This document shows positions 52,826 to 61,669 of a stretch of 64,000 nt of DNA, one piece after another. Source of the DNA: Kribbella antibiotica (GTDB lineage Bacteria; Actinomycetota; Actinomycetes; Propionibacteriales; Kribbellaceae). The stretch lies in assembly GCF_004349055.1 (NCBI RefSeq), contig NZ_SMKX01000001.1, forward strand, positions 1 through 64,000, in the 5' to 3' direction. The position numbers were made by a program, and so were the translations under genes. The notes below the pieces were generated by a model. It worked only from the letters and a program-made list of their open reading frames with translations, was not told where the DNA came from and did no database searches. The stretch's first letter is position 1; the number at the start of each line of letters is the position of its first letter.

Positions 52826-54577
52826 ATGCGTCGCCCAGCAACCCGCACCCGCCGATGGTTCCGACGCATCGCCGGCTGGCTGCTCGGTTCCTTCTTCGTG
52901 GTGGTGATCGGCGCGGTAGTGGCGTTCTTCGTCGGCTATGCCCGGACCGGCGTACCGGATGCGAACGAGAAGTTCGAGGCGAACACGACGGTCGTGACCT
53001 ACGCCGACGGCAAGACCCAGGTCGGCTCGTTCTTTCAGCAGAACCGCAAGTCGGTGCCGTTGGCACAGATCCCCAAACACGTGCAGGACGCGGTGATCGC
53101 CGCCGAGGACCGCAGTTTCTGGACGAACCCCGGTGTCTCGTTCCCCGGCATGGGCCGCGCGGCGTTCGCGATTGCGCGCGGCAAGCAGTTGCAGGGCGGC
53201 TCGACGATCACGCAGCAGTACGTGAAGGTCATGTACCTCAACCAGGAACGCACGATGTCCCGCAAGCTCGACGAACTGTTCATCGCCACGAAGATCAGCC
53301 GGACCCGCGACAAGGAATGGGTCCTCGGCAACTACCTGAACACGATCTACTTCGGTGAAGGCGCGTACGGCGTCCGCGCGGCCGGTCAGGTGTATTTCGG
53401 GGTCGATCACCCGAAGGACCTGACGGTTCCGCAGGCGGCGTATTTGGCGACCGTGCTTAACAACCCGACGCGGTTCGATTCCGACGACCCCGCTGCGGCC
53501 GAGCGAATCCTCGGCCGCTACCAATATGTGGTCAACGGCATGGCCGAGATGGGGACCATTACACCGGCCCAGTCAGCGCAGTACCGGAAGGCTTTGCCGG
53601 TCCTGCACAAGAAGCCCAAGAGCAATCGGTACGCCGGTCCATCCGGCTTCCTGCTCGAGATGACGCGCCGCGAACTGGCGAAGTACGGGTTCGAGGGTGA
53701 TCGGCTCAGTGGTGGTGGATTGCGCGTGGTCACCACGTTCGACCACCAGTTGCAGGCAAAGGCAGTCGCGGCCGTGCGCGACGTGCCGATCCGGGGCTTG
53801 CAGATCGGGCTGGCTTCGGTGCGCCCAGCCACTGGCGAGGTTGCGGCGGTCGTGGGCGGTGCCGACTTCCTGAAGAGCCAACTGAACTGGGCCACCACCA
53901 AGGCACCGCCAGGCGCGCTCCTTCGTCCGTTCGCGATCCCGGCCGGTCTCGCCGATCGCAGTGGCGCCTTCGAGGTTCCCTCCTCGGAAGGATCGCTGAA
54001 CAGGGCGTTCTTCCAGCTCGTCGACTCCAAGCGCGGCCCGCTGATCGCCGCAGCAGCCGAGGCCGCCGGCATCCCGCGGATCCCGCCGACGGATCGACAG
54101 GCTCCCGGGCTGGGCCCGGACGCGTTGGCATCCCCGCTCGACCTGGCATCGGCGTACGGCGTCTTTGCCGCGGACGGCCGCAAGGTGACGCCGCACGTGA
54201 TCAAGGAGGTGCGTGACGCGCACGGCAAGCTGCTGTGGTCGGCGGCGACGCAGAAGGGCCTCGAGCCGGCGCAGGTCTACCCGGCCGCGGCTGCGATTCT
54301 GACCGCCAAACTCGTGGGCGGCAGCAAGGCGACAACGGTCAATGGCCTCAGCATCGAGAAACGCAAGGCCAACCTGAAGTGCCGCTGCCGCGCCAACAAG
54401 GGCCTCCAGCCACTTGCCTCCTGGCACGTCGGCTATAGCTCAGACCTGTCGACCGCCATCGTCTACCGAGCCGGCAAACAAGGTGAGTCAGCGCTGCCCC
54501 TCGATAATACGAAAGAAGGGCCAACGCTGACCTGGTTCAGGTATCTCGGCGGCTTGGCCGTCCCCGCCTTGCGCTAG
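52826..54577 (+). CDS. Class A penicillin-binding protein with degenerate transpeptidase domain
   Basis: A 583-aa membrane-anchored glycosyltransferase: basic N terminus, one membrane helix (about 18-40), then a full GT51 domain (about 60-225) with catalytic Glu94 in AAEDRSFW and GGSTITQQYVK. The penicillin-binding fold follows, but its SxxK motif (usually PGSxFKPF) reads PPGALLRPF, with Ala364 for Ser and Arg367 for Lys. SLN (390-392) remains, but the region where KTGT is expected reads RCRANKGLQP. It should polymerise glycan but not crosslink it, and should not bind beta-lactams covalently. The gene converges on the next one with the stops touching. Confidence 0.9.
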   Translation: MRRPATRTRRWFRRIAGWLLGSFFVVVIGAVVAFFVGYARTGVPDANEKFEANTTVVTYADGKTQVGSFFQQNRKSVPLAQIPKHVQDAVIAAEDRSFWTNPGVSFPGMGRAAFAIARGKQLQGGSTITQQYVKVMYLNQERTMSRKLDELFIATKISRTRDKEWVLGNYLNTIYFGEGAYGVRAAGQVYFGVDHPKDLTVPQAAYLATVLNNPTRFDSDDPAAAERILGRYQYVVNGMAEMGTITPAQSAQYRKALPVLHKKPKSNRYAGPSGFLLEMTRRELAKYGFEGDRLSGGGLRVVTTFDHQLQAKAVAAVRDVPIRGLQIGLASVRPATGEVAAVVGGADFLKSQLNWATTKAPPGALLRPFAIPAGLADRSGAFEVPSSEGSLNRAFFQLVDSKRGPLIAAAAEAAGIPRIPPTDRQAPGLGPDALASPLDLASAYGVFAADGRKVTPHVIKEVRDAHGKLLWSAATQKGLEPAQVYPAAAAILTAKLVGGSKATTVNGLSIEKRKANLKCRCRANKGLQPLASWHVGYSSDLSTAIVYRAGKQGESALPLDNTKEGPTLTWFRYLGGLAVPALR

Positions 54578-56119
54578 CTATTTCAGGCGGTAGGCCTGAA
54601 TGAGCGTCTGGTCGACCGTGCTGCCCGTCGTACCGGTGAGCTGGGCGCGAAGTGAGACGTAAGTGCTCTTCGGGGTCGGGAAGACCGCGACGAAGGTGCC
54701 GTTCGGACGGCGGACGACAGCCGCGCGACGCCACGACTTGCCGTTGTCACCGGAATACTGGAGCTGCGCGGATTCAGGTGCCGGTACGCCGTCCTGTGCG
54801 TCGGCCTGGAATGGCAGCACGGTGACCGGCGTCCGTCGTACCAGGTTGGCAGCGTTGACCGCGGGACGGAAGCGGACGGTGTACAGGGGGAGTGCGGTCT
54901 CAGCGGCGTTCGCTTGCGACCGGAAGGTCCAGGCGACCGAGGCGCGGGAGGACAGCGGCGACCAGCTCGGCCGGGAGTAGTCAGCCGTCAGCCGGTAGTT
55001 GGCGGCTTTAGCGGGCAGATCGAATACCTGCATCCCGAGGAAGTCGGAGGATTGGGCCAGGCGGCCGTCGCGGTAGAGCTTCATCGACTCGGTGTCGAGT
55101 GGTGAGGAGCCTGGATTACCGTCCTGGTCGGTGGCGGGCATCAGATCGAGCTCCATCCGGTCAGCTTGCCGAACGGCGCGGCCGAATCCGCGCCAGCTCG
55201 GGTAGAAGGGCGCAGCGTTCCAGCGTCGGCCCTCGGCGGCGGGCCGCTCGAACGTGCTGAGCTCGGCGGCGCGCTTCCCGTCGTACTCGGAGAGGCTGGT
55301 GTCCCAGCCCGCAGGGTCCATGTACTGCGTCACCGTGCCCGCACCGCGGAACCGGAACTCGGCGAACGCCCCGCCGCCTTTGGTGTCACCCGTCCCGATG
55401 GTCTTCAGCAAGGGCCGGTCAGAGACCCTGGTGTGCTGGGAGACCACCTTGGTCAGCTCGGCGTCGCGGACGGTCCGCTCGTACCCGGTCGGGAAGCGGC
55501 CGGGGATCTTCCGGCGCAGGTTGTACATGTACGGCGTATCGGCGAAGTCGTGTTTCGGCCCGGGGACCGCCCAGTGCGAGCTGACCTGGGTGTTGATCGT
55601 CATCCCGGCGGGGGTCGGTCCCACCTGGGCGGTGAACAATCGCTTGCCCCGCTCGGTGTTCGCGGTGTTCCCGACACCGGTGTCGTCGTACGACGCCAGG
55701 TAGCTGACGTCGAGGACGACCTCGCGGGCCGTGCTGCGCGGGACCCGGGTCGCGATCTGGCGGGCCACCCGGGTGTCGGCGAGGACCGTTGTTGCACTGC
55801 TGATCTTCAGGCTCGGTTGCAGGAGTTTGTAGACGTCGCCGGATTTCGTGACCAGCTGAGTGTCCAGCAGATAGTTGCCCTTCGGCCGCTGGATGCTGAT
55901 CCGGCCGTTCTTGACGGTGAAGCTCTCCGGGTCGCCGGTCGAGTCGATCGGCGCCAGCCAGAGCTCGGCCTCCTTGGCCGGCTTGCCGTCCGGCCCGATG
56001 ACCTGCACGGTCAACTGGTACTGCGCCGCCCGCTCCAGCGTTGGCTGCTGGGCCGACGCCGAGCCGCCCACGCCCAGCAGCAGCCCGGCCGTCGTGGCCG
56101 CGATCCACCATCTCCGCAT
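54578..56119 (-). CDS. Large secreted protein of unknown function
   Basis: A 513-aa exported protein: signal peptide (1-23, SASAQ), then an all-beta-looking sequence starting AAQYQLTVQVIGPDGKPAKE, a carboxypeptidase-regulatory-like fold, followed by a long region with WAVPGPKHDFADTPYMYNL and a C-terminal part, TVLPFQADAQDG...LQYSGDNGKSW. It resembles the non-catalytic C-terminal half of large actinobacterial S8 peptidases, but no protease domain is present, so it may be a detached ancillary module. ATG 56119 follows GGAGGATGAC. Confidence 0.65.
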   Translation of the reverse strand: MRRWWIAATTAGLLLGVGGSASAQQPTLERAAQYQLTVQVIGPDGKPAKEAELWLAPIDSTGDPESFTVKNGRISIQRPKGNYLLDTQLVTKSGDVYKLLQPSLKISSATTVLADTRVARQIATRVPRSTAREVVLDVSYLASYDDTGVGNTANTERGKRLFTAQVGPTPAGMTINTQVSSHWAVPGPKHDFADTPYMYNLRRKIPGRFPTGYERTVRDAELTKVVSQHTRVSDRPLLKTIGTGDTKGGGAFAEFRFRGAGTVTQYMDPAGWDTSLSEYDGKRAAELSTFERPAAEGRRWNAAPFYPSWRGFGRAVRQADRMELDLMPATDQDGNPGSSPLDTESMKLYRDGRLAQSSDFLGMQVFDLPAKAANYRLTADYSRPSWSPLSSRASVAWTFRSQANAAETALPLYTVRFRPAVNAANLVRRTPVTVLPFQADAQDGVPAPESAQLQYSGDNGKSWRRAAVVRRPNGTFVAVFPTPKSTYVSLRAQLTGTTGSTVDQTLIQAYRLK

Positions 56120-56202
56120 GTCATCCTCCAGTGAAAGTTACCTGGGCTGACGTCGATGGGCCGGAGATGGTTGATGATTCGACCCTGGTGCAATCCCTGT
56201 CG

Positions 56203-56694
56203 TCAGACCTTTGCGGGGGCCGGCGCGGCGGAGGAGTGGTGCTCGACGATCAGCCAGCGGCCGTCGATCTTCTCGTAGACGTAGGTGAAGCGGGCGTCGA
56301 CGGTACTGCGGGTGCCGTCCTTGGCGGTCAGGGCGAAGCGGTAGTTGCCGCTCCGGGTGGCGTTGCGGTCATCGAGGATGCGGACGTGCGACTCGGTGAT
56401 GGTTCCTTGGGGGTGCTTCGGGAGGAAGTCCTGGCTGAAGTACTGGGTGATCTGCTCACGGTTGGAGCGGATGACGGGGCTGAGGGTCGGGAGCAGGATG
56501 CCGTCGGCGGCGTACAGGTCGGCCACGGTGGTGGCGTTGCCGGTGGCCAGGGCGGAGTTCCACTGATCGAACAGGCCGGTGATTTCCTGCTCGGTCGGCC
56601 GGGCATCGGTGGAGCTGCAACCGGTGGCTGCGACCAGGGCCGCGGTGGCGAGGACGGCGGTTACGGCGCTGCGAGTGCTGAGGGGCGATCTCAT
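56203..56694 (-). CDS. SgcJ/EcaC-family (SnoaL-like) lipoprotein
   Basis: A 163-aa lipoprotein with lipobox VAATG-C. The NTF2-like domain reads EQEITGLFDQWNSALATGNA, TTVADLYAADGILLPTLSP and GRWLIVEHHSSAAP, typical of the SgcJ/EcaC group. It probably binds a small ligand outside the cell. It lies 111 bp after the kinase of the third two-component system on the same strand, so it may be a target or accessory of that system. Confidence 0.85.
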   Translation of the reverse strand: MRSPLSTRSAVTAVLATAALVAATGCSSTDARPTEQEITGLFDQWNSALATGNATTVADLYAADGILLPTLSPVIRSNREQITQYFSQDFLPKHPQGTITESHVRILDDRNATRSGNYRFALTAKDGTRSTVDARFTYVYEKIDGRWLIVEHHSSAAPAPAKV

Positions 56695-56805
56695 GACGAC
56701 TCCTTGTCAGGCGGCCGGTGGGAAGTCCACCGGGACACCTTCAAGACTGCAGTTGCCGACAGCAACGACAGGTCAGCGGAAGGTCGTCGTACGGGTAGTT
56801 CTTGG

Positions 56806-58128
56806 TCAAGAAACTGCACGTAGGTTGAGGTGAACGGCGAGACCGCCGCCGGGGGCCGGCGCGAGATCGGCGTGGCCACCGTCGTGCTCGATCAGTTGTT
56901 TCACGATGGACAGGCCCAGGCCGGTGCCGGTGCCGGGCGGGCCGGCTCGCCAGAATCGGTCGAAGGCACGGGCTCGTTGCGCTGCGGTCATCCCTGGGCC
57001 CTGGTCGCTGATCACCAGCTCAACGGCAGGACCGGTACGACGTACGTGGACTGTCACCCGGCTTCCAGCAGGCGACACCGCCAGCGCGTTGCTGAGAACG
57101 TTGTCGAGGATTTGCTCAAGGGCACCTGGAGTGGCGGTGATCCAGCACGGCCGTTCGATGTCCAGAACCAGGGCGACGTTTCGTTCGGCGAGTGCCACCG
57201 ACCAGGTCGAGACGCGCAGGTCGACCAGTGCGGACAGGTCGATCGGGCGCGGGGACGCTGTGGTCGACTCGGCTCGGGCCAATGCGAGCAGTCCCTCGAC
57301 CATCCGGCTCATCCGGTGGATCTCTGCGTCGACGGTCTCGAGCCGTCGGCTCAAGGCCGGGTCATCGGTGGTGTCGCGGACGTTGTCGAGCGTCAATTGC
57401 ATTGCTGCCAACGGTGTCCGGAGCTGGTGCGACGCGTCGGCGACGAAGGATCGCTGGGAGCTGAGCAGCGCATCCGTCTGACGGGCGCTGTCGTTGAGCG
57501 TGCGAGCGAGCCTGGTGATTTCCGGCGGGCCCTTGGTCGATGCGCGGGCCGAGTAGTCACCGTCGCCGATGCGGCGGGCGACCGCGTCAAGGCGGTGCAA
57601 CGGTCTGGCGAGGGTGGTTGCAATGACGACTGCGACAGCAGATGCCGTCAACAAAACCGCGGCGCCGACGAATAGACGGAACCGCCAGATCTGGGCGATC
57701 TGCACGTTGACCTCGGCGGCCGGCGAAACGATCTGCACGACTGCCGTCGTACGGCCGGCCTCTCTGACCGGTAGGACGACGCTCACTGCTTCGGCCTGCA
57801 GAAGCGGATGCCGGCCCCAGACCGGTGCCGGGTTCGCGCCGCGGAGGGCCGCCAGAACCTGGGTGTCCTCGATTCCTGCGGTGCTGGTGATCAGGCGGAC
57901 CCGGGAGCCGGTGGCACTCTCGAAGTCACGCGTCCGATCGGTGACCGCCTGGGCTGCGGCCGCGTCGTCGCGAACCACCAGCGGTGCGAACAGCTGGGCT
58001 TCGCGCTGGGCGGTCTGCTCGAGGGTCGAATGCAGGATCGCCGACGAGCTGAGGGCCACCGGGATCGTGAACAGAGCGAGGGCAACCGCAACGAGTGCGA
58101 CGTAACTCGCGACGAGCCGGAGTTTCAT
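56806..58128 (-). CDS. Sensor histidine kinase (third two-component system)
   Basis: A 440-aa kinase. A membrane helix at the N terminus (about 5-28), a short external region, a second helix (about 150-172), HAMP, HisKA (His234 in DASHQLRTPLAAMQ) and HATPase_c with VISDQGPGM and GTGLGLSIVKQLIEHDGG. It is like QseC/PrrB kinases. ATG 58128 overlaps the regulator stop (ATGA). Confidence 0.93.
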   Translation of the reverse strand: MKLRLVASYVALVAVALALFTIPVALSSSAILHSTLEQTAQREAQLFAPLVVRDDAAAAQAVTDRTRDFESATGSRVRLITSTAGIEDTQVLAALRGANPAPVWGRHPLLQAEAVSVVLPVREAGRTTAVVQIVSPAAEVNVQIAQIWRFRLFVGAAVLLTASAVAVVIATTLARPLHRLDAVARRIGDGDYSARASTKGPPEITRLARTLNDSARQTDALLSSQRSFVADASHQLRTPLAAMQLTLDNVRDTTDDPALSRRLETVDAEIHRMSRMVEGLLALARAESTTASPRPIDLSALVDLRVSTWSVALAERNVALVLDIERPCWITATPGALEQILDNVLSNALAVSPAGSRVTVHVRRTGPAVELVISDQGPGMTAAQRARAFDRFWRAGPPGTGTGLGLSIVKQLIEHDGGHADLAPAPGGGLAVHLNLRAVS

Positions 58129-58808
58129 CGGCCGGCCGGCTCGAGCCTGAACCCGACACCTCGGACGGTACTGATCTCGACCGCCGCGACGAGCTTCTTG
58201 CGCAGCGCACCGACATGGACATCCAGCGTCCGCGTTGAGCCGAACCAGTTGCTGTCCCAGACGCTCGCAATCAGCTGCTCACGGGTGAGCACCACGCCGG
58301 GTGACTCGGCGAGCAGGCTGAGCAGATCGAACTCCTTCGGCGTCAGCGTGACCTCCGCGTCGGCGACGAACGCACGGCGGGCGGCGCGATCGATCCGCAA
58401 CGGCCCGAGTCGCTGCCCCACCGGCTCCGCCACGGCCTCGCTCTCCGCGGACCGCGGCACGCCCCGTCGTGTCACCGCACGCATCCGCGCCACGAGCTCG
58501 CGGAGCCCGAAAGGCTTCGACACATAGTCGTCCGCGCCCAGCTCGAGACCCACGACCCGCTCGATCTCGTCCGAGCGGGCGGTGATGATAATCAGCGGTA
58601 CGTCGCTGGTGGTCCGGATCCGTCGGCAGATATCGATGCCGTCGGCATCAGGCAGTCCGAGATCGAGCAGCACCAGCTCGGACCCGTCGAACCGCTCCAG
58701 CGCGGCGGCGCCGGTCGTCACATGGTCGACGGAGAACCCGTACCGCGGCAGTCCCTCGCACAGCGCGCCGGCGATCGACGGATCGTCCTCGACCAACAAC
58801 ACCCGCAT
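58125..58808 (-). CDS. OmpR-family response regulator (third two-component system)
   Basis: A 227-aa regulator: acidic pocket VEDD (7-9), phospho-acceptor Asp49 in ELVLLDLGLPD, switch Lys in YVSKPFGLREL, and a C-terminal winged helix (about 128-225) ending ISTVRGVGFRLEPAGR. It heads the unit of regulator, kinase and perhaps the SnoaL-like lipoprotein. Confidence 0.93.
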   Translation of the reverse strand: MRVLLVEDDPSIAGALCEGLPRYGFSVDHVTTGAAALERFDGSELVLLDLGLPDADGIDICRRIRTTSDVPLIIITARSDEIERVVGLELGADDYVSKPFGLRELVARMRAVTRRGVPRSAESEAVAEPVGQRLGPLRIDRAARRAFVADAEVTLTPKEFDLLSLLAESPGVVLTREQLIASVWDSNWFGSTRTLDVHVGALRKKLVAAVEISTVRGVGFRLEPAGR

Positions 58809-58935
58809 CAGGATCCTTTCCTGGTCTGGAGTTTCATCCTAAGGGCGCGACCTCAGCGAGATGCCCGGATTGTGCCAAGAGCAGGTCAACGTTATGACAA
58901 GAACCGCGACCGCGACTGGGTGTGTGGTCCGCCGG

Positions 58936-59796
58936 TCATCGTCCGCTCAGGCTCCAACTGTTCAGCAGCCGGAGGGCCTCGGCGGTGGCGGAGCCAGGCT
59001 CGACGTTGTAGACGCACAGCATCTGGTCGGGGTCATCGGGGAGATGCAGTGCTTCGTAGGAGAACTGGAGTTCGCCGACCTCCGGGTGGTGGTAGCGCTT
59101 GGCGCCATGGGTGCGCAGCAGCACATGGTGTTCTTTCCACCAGCCAGGGAACTCAGGTGAGCGCAGGGTCAGCTCGCCGAGGAGGTCGGACAACCGGCGA
59201 TCGTTAGGGTGCCGGCCGGCGTCCATCCGGAGCATGGCGACGGTCTCGGCTGCGATCTGCTCCCAGTCGGCGACTCGCTCCCGGGCTTCCGGATTGAGCA
59301 GGTAATAGCGAGCGAGGTTTCGCTGGGGGACCGGGAGCGCCTCGAAGTCGGTAACCACGGCTCGGGCGAGGCGGTTGGCAGCCAGCACATCAGTACGGCG
59401 GCCCAGGATGAACGCGGGAACGTGCTCCAGCGTCTGGAGCAGCAGATACAGCCCCAGGCGGACCCGCTGCGGGGTGGCTGGAGCACGCCGTACCGGTGTG
59501 GGTCTGGCCAATAGATCGGTGAGGTGCTCGCGCTCTGCCAGGTCGAGGCGCAGCGCTTGGCAGAGCGCTTCGACGACCTCCGGTGACGGCGATCCGGCGC
59601 GGCCCTGCTCGAGCCTGGTGTAGTACTCCGTGCTCACCCCGGCCAGCCGACTGACCTCGTCACGGCGCAGTCCGGGCACCCGGCGAGCGCGGCCGTCCTC
59701 AGGGATCCCCGCCTGGTCAGGGCTGACTCGGGCGCGGCGAGTGCGCAGGAAGTCGGAGAGCTCGGCACTGCGGTCCATGTGTCCAGTGTCGGTCAT
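58936..59796 (-). CDS. XRE-family regulator with MmyB-like ligand domain
   Basis: A 286-aa regulator. The N-terminal helix-turn-helix (about 10-85) has RRDEVSRLAGVSTEYYTRLE and the C-terminal MmyB-like PAS fold (about 110-280) has VLAANRLARAVVTDFE and FPGWWKEHHVLLRTHGAKRY. This class usually binds a fatty-acid-like ligand and controls a divergent oxidoreductase gene. Here the divergent SDR begins 145 bp away, across a CCTGCC/GGCAGG palindrome. Confidence 0.9.
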   Translation of the reverse strand: MTDTGHMDRSAELSDFLRTRRARVSPDQAGIPEDGRARRVPGLRRDEVSRLAGVSTEYYTRLEQGRAGSPSPEVVEALCQALRLDLAEREHLTDLLARPTPVRRAPATPQRVRLGLYLLLQTLEHVPAFILGRRTDVLAANRLARAVVTDFEALPVPQRNLARYYLLNPEARERVADWEQIAAETVAMLRMDAGRHPNDRRLSDLLGELTLRSPEFPGWWKEHHVLLRTHGAKRYHHPEVGELQFSYEALHLPDDPDQMLCVYNVEPGSATAEALRLLNSWSLSGR

Positions 59797-59836
59797 CGAA
59801 CGAACCGGTACGCCGCTCTGGGTAGCCCTGCCGGTA

Positions 59837-59850
59837 CCTGCCTCGGCAGG
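59837..59850. promoter_or_regulatory. Inverted repeat between the XRE regulator and the SDR gene
   Basis: CCTGCC-TC-GGCAGG is a perfect 6-bp-arm inverted repeat inside the divergent promoter region. It is a candidate site for the adjacent XRE/MmyB-like regulator. Confidence 0.45.
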
Positions 59851-59940
59851 CCTTGTTCGGGGCCTCGAAACGGCGCTCGGGACTGGTGTTCTGGAGATGC
59901 GGCACGAACGCCGCGACTACCTGCTCCGAAAGGTGTTTCC

Positions 59941-60702
59941 ATGTCCAAGCCCCTCACCGGCCGCGTCGCAGTCATCACCGGTGCCTCCAGCGGTATCGGC
60001 GAAGCCACCGCCGAGCATCTGGCCGGCCTCGGCGCCAGCGTCGCCGTACTCGCCCGGCGCGCCGACCGGTTGAGCGACCTGGTCGCCCTGATCGAGAAAG
60101 ACGGCGGTACGGCGCTCGCTATCGCCGCGGACGTGACGGATGTTGCCGCCGTACGGGAGGCTGCTGGTCAGGTGGCGGCCGCGTTCGGTGCTGCCGACCT
60201 GCTCTTCAACAACGCGGGCGTGATGCTGCCGGCGCCGATCGACGAGCTCGCCACCGACCAGTGGCAACAGCAGATCGACCTCAACATCACCGGCCTGATG
60301 AACGTCATCGGCGCCTTCGTCCCGCAGTTGGTCCAGGCCGGCCGCGAACGTGGCGTGGCCGACCTGATCAACACCTCGTCGATCGGCGCCCAGAACCCCT
60401 ACCCCAACTTCGCGGTCTACTGCGCCACCAAGGCGTACGTCACCCAGCTGTCCAAGCAGATGCGCGCCGACCTGGGCCCGAAGAACGTCCGCGTGGCAGC
60501 CATCGAACCCGGCTTCACCACCACCGAACTCCAGAGCCACGTCACCAACGCCGGCATCTCCGACTGGCTGGAGGGTGCGAAGACCCAACTCGAGTGGCTG
60601 ACCCCGGGCGACATCGCCGCGACCGTCGGCTTCATCGCGTCGCTCCCGCGCCGGGTCAACATGCAGCAGATCACCGTCATGCCGACCGGCCAGGCCAACT
60701 GA
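59941..60702 (+). CDS. Short-chain dehydrogenase/reductase (clavaldehyde-dehydrogenase-like)
   Basis: A 253-aa classical SDR: TGASSGIG (13-20), NNAGV, catalytic Ser in NTSSIG, YxxxK in YCATK, and PGFTTTEL after it. The substrate is unknown. ATG 59941 is chosen since it begins the Rossmann fold. Divergent from an XRE/MmyB-like regulator, which probably represses it. A hairpin terminator lies downstream at 60715-60747. Confidence 0.92.
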   Translation: MSKPLTGRVAVITGASSGIGEATAEHLAGLGASVAVLARRADRLSDLVALIEKDGGTALAIAADVTDVAAVREAAGQVAAAFGAADLLFNNAGVMLPAPIDELATDQWQQQIDLNITGLMNVIGAFVPQLVQAGRERGVADLINTSSIGAQNPYPNFAVYCATKAYVTQLSKQMRADLGPKNVRVAAIEPGFTTTELQSHVTNAGISDWLEGAKTQLEWLTPGDIAATVGFIASLPRRVNMQQITVMPTGQAN

Positions 60703-60714
60703 CGCAACCTCGAC

Positions 60715-60747
60715 GTGGACCCACCGGCCGACCGCCAGTGGGTCCAC
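60715..60747. terminator. Hairpin terminator after the SDR gene
   Basis: GTGGACCCAC (60715-60724) pairs perfectly with GTGGGTCCAC (60738-60747), 13-nt loop, 12 bp after the stop codon. Confidence 0.75.
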
Positions 60748-60841
60748 TCGAACGTTCAGCGAAACAGCCGGGCTCAGCCAGGTGCATCCGGACGCCGTGG
60801 TCGGACGGAAGTGTGACCAAAGCCCGAATCGAGGAGGAACC

Positions 60842-61669
60842 ATGGCTGTTCGACGCGCCACCGCTCTCACGGCTGCCGGTCTGTTGCTGGTGGGAGTTCC
60901 GGCCGCAACTGCCCAGGCCCGGCCGGCGGCAACGGCGACTGTTTCCGTGCTGCACGCCGTACCGGGAGCAACCGTTGACGTTTATGCCAACGGCAAGGTG
61001 CTACTGAGCAACTTCAAGCCGGGCACGCTCACCGACCCGGTCAAGCTTCCGGAGGGCAGCTACGACCTGAAGGTGACGGCTGCCGGGGCGGGTGCCAAGG
61101 GCAAGGCGGTGATCGAGGCCGATGACGTCAAGGTTCCCGGCGGCGCGAACATCACCGTCGTGGCACACCTGAACGCCTCCGGTACGCCGGTGCTGACGCC
61201 GTACGTGAACGATGTCTCGAAGGTTGCCGCAGGCAAGGGCCGGTTGACCGTCCGGCATGACGCGGCGGCACCTGCGGTCGATATCCGCGCCGGTGGGACG
61301 CCGGTCTTCAAGGGACTGGCCAATCCCAAGGAGGCCAAGGCGGATCTGCCGGCTGGGACGGTGAAGGCCGATGTGGTCCTGGCGGGCACCAAGACGGTCG
61401 CGATCGGCCCGGCCGACGTGAACGTGAAAGAGGGGACCAACACGATCGTCTATGCGTGGGGGAGTGCCGGTGACAAGAACCTGAAGCTGGCGGTTCAGAC
61501 GCTGAGCGGGCTGCACCACAACCCGTCCGGAGTCCCTGGTGGTACTGGCGGTCAGGCAGCCCAGAACGATTCTGTCCCGGTTTGGGCCTGGGGACTCGCG
61601 GTACTCGCGGCGATCGGAGTTGTCGGCTTCGGCACCCTTCGCCTGGCCCGGGTTCCTGCTCGGTCGTGA
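60842..61669 (+). CDS. DUF4397 secreted protein with C-terminal membrane anchor
   Basis: A 275-aa exported protein. The signal peptide (1-26) is followed by two DUF4397 repeats (about 30-130 and 135-230: VSVLHAVPGATVDVYANGKVL and LTVRHDAAAPAVDIRAGGTPV), a Gly-rich linker and a C-terminal hydrophobic helix (WAWGLAVLAAIGVVGFGTL) with a basic tail. No LPxTG is present; the nearest string is VPGGTGG. It overlaps the class F sortase gene (GTGA), so it is the expected partner or substrate. ATG 60842 follows GAGGAGGAACC. Confidence 0.87.
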   Translation: MAVRRATALTAAGLLLVGVPAATAQARPAATATVSVLHAVPGATVDVYANGKVLLSNFKPGTLTDPVKLPEGSYDLKVTAAGAGAKGKAVIEADDVKVPGGANITVVAHLNASGTPVLTPYVNDVSKVAAGKGRLTVRHDAAAPAVDIRAGGTPVFKGLANPKEAKADLPAGTVKADVVLAGTKTVAIGPADVNVKEGTNTIVYAWGSAGDKNLKLAVQTLSGLHHNPSGVPGGTGGQAAQNDSVPVWAWGLAVLAAIGVVGFGTLRLARVPARS

